NCBI RefSeq assembly: GCF_003611735.1 | Contig: NZ_RAWG01000022.1 | Span: 1 to 53,676 of the forward strand | DNA: 53,676 nt | Source: Corallococcus sicarius | GTDB lineage: Bacteria > Myxococcota > Myxococcia > Myxococcales > Myxococcaceae | Direction: 5' to 3' | Shown here: positions 26,760 to 35,323 of the stretch, piece after piece | Layout of the letters: the number at the start of each line of letters is the position of its first letter | Position numbering within the stretch: the first letter of the stretch is position 1 | The notes under the pieces: generated by a model | Seen by the model: the letters and a program-made list of their open reading frames with translations, nothing else | Database searches by the model: none | What the model was told of the DNA's origin: nothing | Translations under genes and position numbers: made by a program

Positions 26760-27944
26760 TCAGCCCGCCTGGCGCTTGGGAGGGGCGCTTTCGTCCCACT
26801 TCTCCATCAGCGTGTTGGACGGGAGCGTTTCGTCCAGCAGCTTGCGGGCGGACTCGGCGCCGGTGACGGGCAGTCCCTTGGGGTCCAGCAGGCCGAGCTG
26901 CACCAGCACCGTCGCCTGATCCCAGTAGATGTGCTCGTGGTAGAGCTTGTCGCCGCGGAAGTTCACCACGGCGACCAGCGGCACCTCCACGTACTTCCCG
27001 GTGGGCGCGATGCCCGGGAGCATCCAGTCCATCTCGATGTCGTGCGTGAAGCAGAAGATGAACTCGTCCACCACGCGGTCGGCACCCACGGTGCGCGACA
27101 GCGGGATCATCTTCGTGTCCTTGGGGTTCGCGTGGACGAAGTGGTTCGCGTAGAAGCGCCGGAGGTACTCCGCGCCCACGCCCCCCGTCATCACCGGGAC
27201 GCTGTTGACGTACGGGTGCGCCACCATGGTGGCCATCGTCGCGTCGGCGTCCCGGGCGGCGAACTCCAGCTCCGTGTGCTTGTCCCACAGCGCGGCCAGA
27301 TCGTAGCGGGGGCCCATCACCCGCCGCAGCAGCGCCATGGTGCGCGTGTGGGCCATCATCTGCGAGGGCCGGTGGTACGCCGGCGAACCCTCGCGGAAGA
27401 AGCCGTGCCGCACCCCCGGGTACACGTACAGCTCCACGTCGGGCGTGACATGCTCGCGCACCCGGGCCACCGCGGACGGGGGCACGAAGCCGTCCCACTC
27501 CGCGAAGTTGAGCACCAGCGGGGCCGCGTCCGGCCGGGCCTCCGCGAGCACGTCCTCCATGCCGGGCGCGCAGTACGCCACCGCGCAGTCCACCTGGCCG
27601 TGCACCGCGAGCTGCGCGGCCAGCGTGCCGCCCAGGCCGAAGCCCACCGCGCCCAGCTGCTTCTTGCCCCTGAGGCCCGTCACCTCCGGCAGGCCCCGCG
27701 CGTACGCCACCACCGACTTGAGCTCCGCTTCCTCCGGCTCCCCCCGCGACGCGAGGTCCGGCACCACCACCACGTAGCCCTCTTCGGCGAAGAGCTCCGC
27801 CATGTGCCGCAGGTGGGTATTGCCCTCGAAGGCCTCCACCATCAGCACCAGCAACGCCGGACCACTGCCTGACTCGGGCCGACGGACCCACGCCCTCATC
27901 GGGTCGCTCCCGTCCACAGGAATCCACATCGAGTTGTCAGTCAT
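26760..27944 (-). CDS. Dienelactone-hydrolase domain (nucleophile lost) fused to NTF2-like domain
   Basis: The 394-residue protein starts at the ATG at 27944. Residues 1-220 follow dienelactone hydrolase: Glu37 (LMVEAFEG), Asp151 (AEWDGFVP) and His180 (YPGVRHGFF) match Glu36, Asp171 and His202 of the Pseudomonas enzyme in order. Spacing from the nucleophile elbow to Asp is the same (48). The elbow reads GFGLGG, with Gly103 where Cys or Ser is required. The C-terminal part (LYHEHIYWDQATVLVQLGLL) is an NTF2/SnoaL-like fold. The protein should lack normal hydrolase chemistry. A binding or regulatory role, or catalysis by the second domain, is inferred. Confidence 0.85.
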   Translation of the reverse strand: MTDNSMWIPVDGSDPMRAWVRRPESGSGPALLVLMVEAFEGNTHLRHMAELFAEEGYVVVVPDLASRGEPEEAELKSVVAYARGLPEVTGLRGKKQLGAVGFGLGGTLAAQLAVHGQVDCAVAYCAPGMEDVLAEARPDAAPLVLNFAEWDGFVPPSAVARVREHVTPDVELYVYPGVRHGFFREGSPAYHRPSQMMAHTRTMALLRRVMGPRYDLAALWDKHTELEFAARDADATMATMVAHPYVNSVPVMTGGVGAEYLRRFYANHFVHANPKDTKMIPLSRTVGADRVVDEFIFCFTHDIEMDWMLPGIAPTGKYVEVPLVAVVNFRGDKLYHEHIYWDQATVLVQLGLLDPKGLPVTGAESARKLLDETLPSNTLMEKWDESAPPKRQAG

Positions 27945-28140
27945 TGTCGCGCACCCTCCCCATAGCGGACACAGTTCGTCCGGGCACGTCGCCTCCCGGA
28001 CGTCTGCCATTGTAGCAGGGCTGCGGGACGTCCGCTCAGCATGTGAGAGTTTTTGATGCGGGCGGATAGTTGTATGCCTTTGACTGGAGGAATCAGCCGG
28101 CACTGCAACGCACCGCCCGCATGACGCGGCGGGACTTCAC

Positions 28141-28164
28141 CTCAGGCTCAGGCTCAGGCTCAGG
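28141..28164 (+). repeat. Hexanucleotide repeat CTCAGG x4
   Basis: Four perfect copies of CTCAGG occupy 28141-28164 and overlap the stop codon of the minus-strand kinase gene. Changes of whole units would leave the coding part of the kinase unchanged or nearly so. It may only be slippage next to a gene end. Confidence 0.8.
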
Positions 28165-29437
28165 CGATGAGCGACTCGGACGGGGCGACCTTCGCGCACG
28201 CGGAGAGGTGTCGCCCGGACCCCAATGCCTGACGCGGCAGGCAGAGGAAGAAGGTGGTCCCCGACTCGTGGGTGGACTCGACCCTCAGCGTGCCACCGTG
28301 GGCCTGCACGATGCTGTGCGCGATGTAGAGCCCCAGGCCCAGGCTCTCCCGGCGGTCGGTGTCGACGCCGCGGCGGAAGGGCTGGAACAGCGTGTCGCGC
28401 AGGTGCGTGGGGATGGGGGCGCCGCTGTTGTGCACCTCCACGTGGACGGTGTCCGCGCCCTGTTCAGAGGTGCGGATGCGCACGGGGGTGTCCGTCGGGC
28501 TGTACTTCAGCGCGTTGTCCAGGAGGTTGGCCAGCGCCTGCGCCAGCCGGTCCAGGTCCCACGTCCCCGGCAGGCTCTCGCGGGTGAACTCGCAGAGGAC
28601 GGTGCGGTCCGGCTGCGCCGCGCGCAGCTCATCCGTCACCTTGCAGCACAGCTCGTTCAGGTCGCCGGCGCCCGGCACCACCGGGATGCCTCCGCCCAGG
28701 CGCGCGCGCGTGAAGTCCAGGAGCTGATCCACGATGCGCTGGATGCGCTCACCGGCCCGGGCCACCCGCTCGAAGGCCTTGCGCTGGCCGTCCGGCATCG
28801 TGTCGCGCGCGAGCTGCAGGCTCGCGGTGGTGAGGATGGCGGCCAGGGGGGAGCGGATGTCGTGTCCCACGATGCCTACAATCTGCTGCTCCAGCTCCGT
28901 CGCGCGCTGCAGTTCCTCCTCCACGCGCCGCCGCTCCGCCAGCTCCAGCGCCTGCTGCCGCAGCTGCTCACCGCGCTGGTACAGCTCCACGAACACCGAC
29001 ACCTTCGCGCGCAGGATGTCCGGGTCCACCGGCTTGAGCAGGTAGTCCACCGCGCCGTATTCGTAGCCCCGGGTGATGTACGCCGTCTCGCGGCTGAGCG
29101 CGGTGATGAAGAGGATGGGCAGGTGCTTCGTGCGCTCGCGGGCGCGCACGAGCCGCGCCGTCTCCAGCCCGTCCAGCCCCGGCATCTGCACGTCCATCAG
29201 CACGCAGGCGTACTCGTCCAGCAGCAGCGCCTTGAGCGCCTCGTCGCCCGAGCGCACCGACACGAGGTGCGCTCCGAGCGGCTCCAGGATGGCTTCCAGG
29301 GCGAACAGGTTCGACGGCACATCGTCGACCAGGAGCACGCGCGCGGGGCGCGACCCGGGCACCATGACATTGGTGGGTCGGGAGGAATGCTCGTCGGACA
29401 CGGCGCTGAGCACGGGTGTCCTGGAACCGGGAGGCAT
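28160..29437 (-). CDS. Receiver-histidine kinase hybrid (REC-HisKA-HATPase)
   Basis: This is a soluble protein of about 425 residues from the ATG at 29437; alternative starts lie at 29452 and 29368 and none has a clear ribosome site. The N-terminal receiver has LLVDDVPSN, Asp82 in VLMDVQMPG and LLKPVDPD. A coiled coil (LRQQALELAERRRVEEELQR) links it to HisKA with His192 in GIVGHDIRSPLAAI and an ATPase domain (NLLDNALKYS; SLGLGLYIAHSI). This REC-first order marks kinases controlled by upstream phosphorylation and is common in myxobacteria. No partner regulator lies next to it. Confidence 0.92.
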   Translation of the reverse strand: MPPGSRTPVLSAVSDEHSSRPTNVMVPGSRPARVLLVDDVPSNLFALEAILEPLGAHLVSVRSGDEALKALLLDEYACVLMDVQMPGLDGLETARLVRARERTKHLPILFITALSRETAYITRGYEYGAVDYLLKPVDPDILRAKVSVFVELYQRGEQLRQQALELAERRRVEEELQRATELEQQIVGIVGHDIRSPLAAILTTASLQLARDTMPDGQRKAFERVARAGERIQRIVDQLLDFTRARLGGGIPVVPGAGDLNELCCKVTDELRAAQPDRTVLCEFTRESLPGTWDLDRLAQALANLLDNALKYSPTDTPVRIRTSEQGADTVHVEVHNSGAPIPTHLRDTLFQPFRRGVDTDRRESLGLGLYIAHSIVQAHGGTLRVESTHESGTTFFLCLPRQALGSGRHLSACAKVAPSESLIA

Positions 29438-29612
29438 CAAGATGGTCGTCACTCGGGCGTAGGGGTGGGAGCGGCTCGGGTGGCAGTCAGGGTGGCTCGG
29501 CACGGAGGTCCACGGCGATATCGAGCGCTTCCCACCAACAGACTCCCCGCTCCCCCTTGTTCCCTGCACCTGCACTTGAAAGACACAGCACCGGAGGAAT
29601 TCGCGCTCAAAA

Positions 29613-29637
29613 CTGTCAGGTTGCAAATCCTGTCAGG
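29613..29637 (+). repeat. CTGTCAGG direct repeats 17 bp apart
   Basis: CTGTCAGG occurs at 29613-29620 and 29630-29637, in the divergent gap between the hybrid kinase and the ornithine cyclodeaminase genes. The stretch is less GC-rich than its surroundings and ends 18 bases before the plus-strand start, so an operator or promoter element is possible. Confidence 0.4.
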
Positions 29638-29655
29638 GACGTAAACTCTGAACAC

Positions 29656-30759
29656 ATGACGCCCCCGGTCCCTCGCACGCTCCTGCTCAGTCCCGCCGAC
29701 TTGCGCGCCATCGTGGACGGCGTGGGACTCCACGCCTTGATGGACGAGCTCATCCAGACGCTGACGACGGCGCTGCGGGAGCTGGATGCGTCCGTCACGG
29801 AGGTGCACAAGCGGGAGGGCTTCGCCCTGAAGAACGAGCTGCGGCCCCCGGGAGCGCTCGAATGGATGCCCGTCCTGCGGCGGGGCGAGACCATGACGAT
29901 GAAGGTGGTGGGCTACGCGCCCGCGAACGCCGCGGATGCGGGGCTGCCCACCATCATCGCGACCAACAGCGTCTACGACGCGCGCACGGGCCACCTGTTG
30001 GCGCTGATGGACGGCGTGTTCGCCACCGCGCTGCGCACCGGGGCCGCGTCGGCGGTGGCCAGCCGGTGCCTCGCGGCGCCGGACAGCCGGGTGCTGGGGC
30101 TGGTGGGCTGCGGGGCGCAGGCCGTCACGCAGTTGCACGCGCTCAGCCGCGTGTTCCGGCTGGAGCAGGTGCTGGTGCACGACGTGAACCCGGAGGCGGC
30201 GCGCTCGTTCGTGCGGCGCGTGGCCTTCCTGGGCCTGGACGTGCGGCCCACGCTGCTGTCGGACCTGGAGGCGCGGGCGGACATCCTCTGCACCGCGACG
30301 ACGGTGGGTGTGGGCGCGGGTCCGGTCATCTCCGGCCATGCGCTCCAGCCGCACGCGCACATCAACGCGGTGGGCTCCGACCTGCCGGGCAAGACGGAGC
30401 TGCCGCTGGCCCTCTTGCGCCGCAGCCTCGTGTGCCCGGACTTCCCCAGCCAGGCGCGCGTGGAGGGCGAGTGCCAGCAGCTGCACCCGGATCAGATTGG
30501 CCCCGACCTGGCCACCGTCGTGCAGCAGCCGGAGGAGTTCCAGGGCTGGCGGCTGCGCAACACGGTGTTCGACTCCACCGGCCACGCGCTGGAGGATCAG
30601 GTCGTCACCCGGATGCTGCTCGAGCACGCGCGGCGCATGCAGCTGGGCACCTATGTGTCGGTGGAGGGGCTGGGCGGGGATCCGCTCGACCCGTACGCGC
30701 TGATGCGGGGTGACGCGCCCGGACGTACCGAGGCGCCGCGCCGCGCCGCCGGCTCCTGA
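29656..30759 (+). CDS. Ornithine cyclodeaminase/mu-crystallin family protein
   Basis: This 367-residue NAD(P)-dependent enzyme starts at the ATG at 29656. The family pattern is clear: EWMPVLRRGETMTMKVVGY, LLALMDGVFATALRTGAASAV, the Rossmann site LGLVGCGAQAVTQLHAL, and INAVGSDLPGKTELP. The family includes ornithine cyclodeaminase, alanine dehydrogenase and ketimine reductase; residues that separate these cannot be judged here. An unusual C-terminal extension (APGRTEAPRRAAGS) follows. It stands alone, divergent from the hybrid kinase gene. Confidence 0.9.
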   Translation: MTPPVPRTLLLSPADLRAIVDGVGLHALMDELIQTLTTALRELDASVTEVHKREGFALKNELRPPGALEWMPVLRRGETMTMKVVGYAPANAADAGLPTIIATNSVYDARTGHLLALMDGVFATALRTGAASAVASRCLAAPDSRVLGLVGCGAQAVTQLHALSRVFRLEQVLVHDVNPEAARSFVRRVAFLGLDVRPTLLSDLEARADILCTATTVGVGAGPVISGHALQPHAHINAVGSDLPGKTELPLALLRRSLVCPDFPSQARVEGECQQLHPDQIGPDLATVVQQPEEFQGWRLRNTVFDSTGHALEDQVVTRMLLEHARRMQLGTYVSVEGLGGDPLDPYALMRGDAPGRTEAPRRAAGS

Positions 30760-30842
30760 CGTCCGCCGGACAACCCTCCGGGGGACAATCATCCCCCCTC
30801 CCGGCACCCGTGCGCGCGTGGGCTCCGTAGAGTCCCACCCCC

Positions 30843-32069
30843 ATGCGCTCATCCTTCCTGCCGTCTCGCGGTGTCTCGCGCGCCACGCTCGGGTTGACCC
30901 TGGCGGTGTCGCTGGTCCTTGGCGGCTGTGGCCAGTCTCCCGCGGCGGAGCGCGTGCCCTTCACCCCGGCCACCGATGACGCGGTGCTCGCCCAGGTGCC
31001 GGCGACCGCGACGGATGCGAAGGCCCGCGAGCGTGCGGCGCTCCGGAGGGCCCTCGGCGCCCGCGCGGATCAACTGGACCTGGCGCTGCGGCTGGCGCGG
31101 CTGGACATCGAGGAGGGCCGGGCCTCCGGGGACCCGCGCTCCCTGGGCCACGCGCAGGCGGCGCTCGCGCCCTGGTGGGACGCGGCCACCCCGCCCCCGG
31201 GCGTGCGCCTGCTGCGCGCCACCATCCTCCAGGGCCGCCATGAGTTCCCCGCCGCCCTGGCGGACCTGGACGCCCTGGTGCGCGAGTCCCCCGAGGACGC
31301 GCAGGCGTGGCTCACGCGCGCCGTCGTGCTGGGCGTGCGCGGCGAGCACGCGGAGGCGACGAGGAGCTGCGCGGCGCTCGCGCCCCTGGCGGGGTCGCTG
31401 GCCGGGGCCGTGTGTCAGGCCCAGGTGCTGAGCCTCGCGGGCCGCTCCCGGGACGCGTACGCGCGGCTCTCCGCCGCGATGGCGCGGGGGGCGCACGGGC
31501 GGGGTGAAGAGGCGTGGGCGCTGTCCACGCTGGCGGAGGCCGCCGCGCGCTCGGGCGACACGGAGCGCGCCGCGAAGCTCTACGCCCGCGTGCTGGCGAT
31601 GGATCCGGGTGACGCCTACACCCGCGCCGCCTACGCGGATCTGCTGCTGGAGCTGGACCGCCCGCGCGACGTCATCGCTCTGGTGAAGGACCACGGCGAG
31701 GACGACAACCAGCTCTTGCGCCGCGTGCTCGCGGAGGTGGCGCTGGGTTCACCGGAGGCGCCCGCGCTGGTCGCGGAGCTGGCGTCGCGCTACGCGGCCA
31801 GCCACCTGCGCGGCGACGCCCTGCACGCGCGAGAGGAGGCCCGCTTCGCGCTCCACGTCGAGAAGGACACCGCGAAGGCGCTGAGGCTGGCCCAGGCGAA
31901 CTGGGAGGTGCAGCACGAGCCATGGGACGCGCGCATCCTGCTGGAGGCCGCGCTCGCGCACCGCACCCCCGACGCCGCCGCCCCCGTGCTGCGCTTCCTG
32001 GAAGCGAGCGGCGCGGACGACCCCGGCCCGCTGGCACTCGCCGAGCGCGTGCGAAAGGCCTCCCGATGA
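30843..32069 (+). CDS. TPR-repeat lipoprotein
   Basis: This 408-residue protein has an N-terminal lipoprotein signal (GLTLAVSLVLGGC). The rest is helical and rich in Ala and Leu, with tetratricopeptide-like repeats (ALAPWWDAATPPPGVRLLRA; AARSGDTERAAKLYARVLAM followed by DPGDAYTRAAYADLLLELDR). It should sit on a membrane surface as a scaffold. Its stop overlaps the start of the HupE-like gene (ATGA), and the DUF4331 gene follows, a grouping I have seen in other genomes with these families. The role is unknown. Confidence 0.85.
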   Translation: MRSSFLPSRGVSRATLGLTLAVSLVLGGCGQSPAAERVPFTPATDDAVLAQVPATATDAKARERAALRRALGARADQLDLALRLARLDIEEGRASGDPRSLGHAQAALAPWWDAATPPPGVRLLRATILQGRHEFPAALADLDALVRESPEDAQAWLTRAVVLGVRGEHAEATRSCAALAPLAGSLAGAVCQAQVLSLAGRSRDAYARLSAAMARGAHGRGEEAWALSTLAEAAARSGDTERAAKLYARVLAMDPGDAYTRAAYADLLLELDRPRDVIALVKDHGEDDNQLLRRVLAEVALGSPEAPALVAELASRYAASHLRGDALHAREEARFALHVEKDTAKALRLAQANWEVQHEPWDARILLEAALAHRTPDAAAPVLRFLEASGADDPGPLALAERVRKASR

Positions 32070-33193
32070 AGGCCCTCGCGCTCGCGCTGCTGCTCCTCCC
32101 GCTGGCCGCGCTCGCCCACAAGCCGAGCGACAGCTACCTGCACCTGGACCGCGCCGGCACCGGCTTCACCGGCCGCTGGGACGTGGCCCTGCGCGACCTG
32201 GAGGAGGTGCTGGTCCTGGACGCGGACGGAGACGGTGCCATCACCTGGGGCGAGGTGCGCGCGCGTCAGGCGGACGTCGCGGGCTACGCGCTCGCCCGGC
32301 TGAAGCTGTCCTCCGACGGCGCCCCGTGCCCCCTGACTTCCGCCGCCGCGTTGCGCGTGGTGCGCCACTCCGACGGGGCCTATGCCGTCGTCGACTTCAC
32401 CGCGGCGTGCGCGGCCGTGCCCCGCGCGCTGGACGTGGACTACGCGCTGCTCTTCGACCGAGACCCGCAGCACCGGGGCATCGTGCGGGTGGGCAGCGAC
32501 GGCGCCGGTGAGCCCCTGGTCCTCTCCGCCACGCGCCACACCGCCCGCGTGTCGCTGGAGGGACTGTCCCCATGGCGGCGCTTCGGGCAGATGGTGCACT
32601 CCGGCGTCGAGCACATCTGGGACGGAGTGGATCACCTGCTCTTCCTGCTCGCGCTGCTCCTGCCGTCCGTGCTGCGGCGCGACCGGGAGACGGGCCGCCT
32701 GGTGCCGGTGGCGGACTTCGGCGCGGCGGTGCGGGACGTGGTGAAGGTGGTGTCCGCCTTCACGCTGGCGCACTCGCTGACGCTGAGCGCCGCATCGCTG
32801 GGCTGGGTGTCGCTGCCGTCGCGGTGGGTGGAGTCCGCCATCGCGGCCAGCGTCATCGTCGCCGCGCTCAACAACGTCTTCCCGTGGATGGACCGCACCC
32901 GCTGGCTGGCGGCGTTCGCGCTGGGGCTCCTGCACGGCTTTGGCTTCGCGTCGGTGCTGGCGGACCTGGAGCTGCCCGCGGGCAGCCTCGCGGTGACGCT
33001 GCTCGGCTTCAACGTGGGCGTGGAGCTGGGACAGCTCGCGTGCGTCGCTGTCTTCCTGCCCGTGGCGTACCTGCTGCGCGCCACGCCCGTCTACCGCCGT
33101 GCACTGCTCGTGGGCGGCTCCGCGCTGATCGCCCTGGTGGCGTGTGCGTGGTTCGTGGAGCGCGCGTTCGGCGTGGGCGTGTCCTTCACCTGA
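32066..33193 (+). CDS. HupE/UreJ-like membrane protein with EF-hand loop
   Basis: This 375-residue protein has a Sec signal peptide (MKALALALLLLPLAALA followed by His), an exported N-terminal domain of about 160 residues and a C-terminal domain of about six or seven membrane helices beginning HIWDGVDHLLFLLALLLPS, the HupE/UreJ_2 signature. Residues 52-63 (DADGDGAITWGE) form a canonical 12-residue EF-hand calcium loop with acidic residues at 1, 3, 5 and 12. HupE/UreJ proteins are linked to nickel or cobalt uptake; this subgroup is uncharacterised. It is coupled to the TPR lipoprotein and followed by DUF4331. Confidence 0.88.
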   Translation: MKALALALLLLPLAALAHKPSDSYLHLDRAGTGFTGRWDVALRDLEEVLVLDADGDGAITWGEVRARQADVAGYALARLKLSSDGAPCPLTSAAALRVVRHSDGAYAVVDFTAACAAVPRALDVDYALLFDRDPQHRGIVRVGSDGAGEPLVLSATRHTARVSLEGLSPWRRFGQMVHSGVEHIWDGVDHLLFLLALLLPSVLRRDRETGRLVPVADFGAAVRDVVKVVSAFTLAHSLTLSAASLGWVSLPSRWVESAIAASVIVAALNNVFPWMDRTRWLAAFALGLLHGFGFASVLADLELPAGSLAVTLLGFNVGVELGQLACVAVFLPVAYLLRATPVYRRALLVGGSALIALVACAWFVERAFGVGVSFT

Positions 33194-33349
33194 CGGGCCC
33201 ACCCCTCCCCGCGGGGCAGGGTTTCGTTGTCAGGAGCAATCAGGGCCATTCGGAAACGCGTGAGGCTTTCGCCTGGAGATATGTCCTGCCTTCGCACGAC
33301 ATCCCGGGCATTTCCGCGTTCCGAATCACCGAAGCAGGAGGAGGAGTCG

Positions 33350-34866
33350 ATGAGAGCCAGGACAATCGCGGCGGTCCTTACCGTCGCGACCACGCTGGGC
33401 GCGACGGGCGCCATTGCGTCAAGCCACCGCGAAGCACCCTTCATCACGAAGGCACCCAAGGTCGACTCGACCGACTTCTACATGTTCCGCAGCTATGAGG
33501 CGGACCGCGCGGACTTCGTGACGCTGATCGCCAACTACATCCCCTTCCAGGAGGCGTACGGCGGTCCGAACTTCTTCACGATGGATCCGGAAGCGCTGTA
33601 CGAGATCCACATCGACAACGATGGGAACGCGCAGGAGGACATCACCTTCCAGTTCCGCTTCACCAACACGCTGGCCAACGCGAACAACGGCCTGACGCTG
33701 ACCATCGGCACCGGCGCGCAGGCGAAGACGGTCGCCGTGCCGCTCTTCAACGTGGGTGCCATCACCACGGCGAACCAGGCCGCCCTGAACGTGCAGGAGT
33801 CCTACACGCTCAAGGTGATCCGCGGCAACCGCCGCACCGGCGTCGCCAAGGACGTGACGAACGCGGTGGGCGGCTCGGCCACCTTCCGCAAGCCCACGGA
33901 CTACATCGGCACGAAGTCACTGGGCCTGCCGCCCGTCTACGAGGCGTATGCGCGGGAGCACATCTTTTCGGTGAACATCCCGGACTGCGCCACGCCAGGC
34001 CGGGTGTTCGTCGGACAGCGCAAGGAGTCCTTCGCGGTCAACCTGGGGCCCATCTTCGACCTGGTGAACGCGCCCGCCGCCATCATCACCGACCCCACCA
34101 AGCGCGGCGCGGTGGCCAACCCGCTGGCGAGCAACAACATCACCACGCTCGCCCTGGAGGTCCCCATCGCCTGCCTCAAGGCCGGCACCCAGGACATCCT
34201 CGGTGGCTGGACGAGCTCGAGCGTGCGCCAGGCGCGCGCCATCAACCCGTCGCCCACGTTCGCGAAGCCCTCGCGGGACGGTGGCGCGTGGCAGCAGATC
34301 AGCCGCCTGGGCATGCCGCTGGTGAACGAGGTCGTCGTCGGCCTGCCGGACAAGGACAGGTTCAACGCCAGCCAGCCCAAGGACGACGCCCAGTTCGCCA
34401 CCTACGTGACGAACCCCACCCCGCCCTGCTGGAGACGCTCTTCGGCACCAAGGCGCCCACCGTCTTCCCGCGCGCGGACCTGGTGGCGGCGTTCCTCACC
34501 GGCGTCCCTGGCGTCAACGCCAACGGCTCCACGGCGGAGATGCAGCGCCTGAACACGGCGCTGCCGCCCAAGCCCCGGGGGGCCCAGAACAACCTGGGCG
34601 CCACCGGCTGTTTCCTCAACGGCGTGCTCGACACCAGCCTCCCGGGCTGCGACCCAGTGGGCTTCCCCAACGGACGGCGCCCCGGCGACGACGTGGTGGA
34701 CATCGAGCTGCGCGTGGCCATGGGCTACCTGCTGGCCGACGACGTCCAGGCCCCCTCGCGCAACGTCCCGTTCCACGACGCCGTGCTGCAGGACTCCTCG
34801 CAGTTCGACGCCGTGTTCCCCTATCTGACGGTGCCCAACGCGGGCGCCAACGGCGACGGGACGTGA
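33350..34866 (+). CDS. DUF4331 family secreted protein, interrupted by one frameshift
   Basis: The ATG at 33350 follows AGGAGGAGG and opens a signal peptide (MRARTIAAVLTVATTLGATGAIA) and then SSHREAPFITKAPKVDSTDF, the DUF4331 hallmark. The frame is good until about 34420, where a C-rich run (CCCCACCCCGCCC) lacks one base. The homologous sequence resumes in the next frame (ALLETLFGTKAPTVFPRADL) and runs to the stop at 34866 (DDVVDIELRVAMGYLLADDV). With the base restored the protein is about 505 residues. It could be a sequencing error or a recent inactivation. DUF4331 proteins are exported and of unknown function; it is co-directional with HupE and TPR genes. Confidence 0.82.
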
Positions 34867-34870
34867 TGCC

Positions 34871-35179
34871 ATGCGCAGCCTGAGAGCCATGGCCTGCCTC
34901 CTGACGCTGGGCGCCACCCTGGCCTACACGGGATGCAGCGACGACGATGATCCGAAGCCGGATGGCGGCACCCCGCCCGACTCCGGCACGCCCGATTCCG
35001 GCACCCCGGACGCGGGCACCCCGGACGCCGGCCCCACGAACATCGAATTCACGACCTTCGTCCGTGAACTCATCCTGAACCAGACCAACGAGACGGGCAC
35101 GCCCGTGACCCTCGACGACAAGACCTTCGTCGACAACGAGCCTGCGGACGCGTTCCCGCCCAGCTTCTTCGAGCCGTAG
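34871..35179 (+). CDS. Small lipoprotein following DUF4331
   Basis: This 102-residue protein has a lipobox (LGATLAYTGCSDDDD), a flexible linker of repeated Pro-Asp-Ser/Ala-Gly-Thr units, and a conserved-looking tail (NIEFTTFVRELILNQTNETG, then FVDNEPADAFPPSFFEP). It begins 4 bases after the DUF4331 stop, so it belongs to that operon. The tail is probably the functional part, perhaps docking to the DUF4331 protein. A hairpin follows. Confidence 0.8.
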   Translation: MRSLRAMACLLTLGATLAYTGCSDDDDPKPDGGTPPDSGTPDSGTPDAGTPDAGPTNIEFTTFVRELILNQTNETGTPVTLDDKTFVDNEPADAFPPSFFEP

Positions 35180-35197
35180 GGTGAAGTCGGCCACTCG

Positions 35198-35233
35198 CAG
35201 CCCCGAGACCCGCAAACCCGGGTGTCGGGGCTG
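35198..35233 (+). terminator. Strong hairpin after the DUF4331 operon
   Basis: Nine-base arms (CAGCCCCGA and its complement) pair outside an inner ACCCG/CGGGT pair with a single G-G mismatch and a 6-base loop, giving a stem of 14 pairs. No T-run follows. It separates the DUF4331 operon from the amidase gene. Confidence 0.7.
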
Positions 35234-35323
35234 TTGCATGAGGGAGATGTGACAACTCCTGGCCGGACGCGGCGATAATCGCGACAGCGCCACTTTTGTC
35301 CAACCTTCCTGGGATTTTCCGCC

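Noticed and set aside
26695-27927. Alternative minus-strand frame overlapping the dienelactone hydrolase gene
   Set aside because: It is a Gly/Arg/Ala-rich shadow without motifs; the other frame has a full DLH-NTF2 pattern.
34405-34435. Programmed frameshift in the DUF4331 gene
   Set aside because: No slippery heptamer, stimulatory stem or known recoding in this family; a lost base in a C-rich run is simpler.
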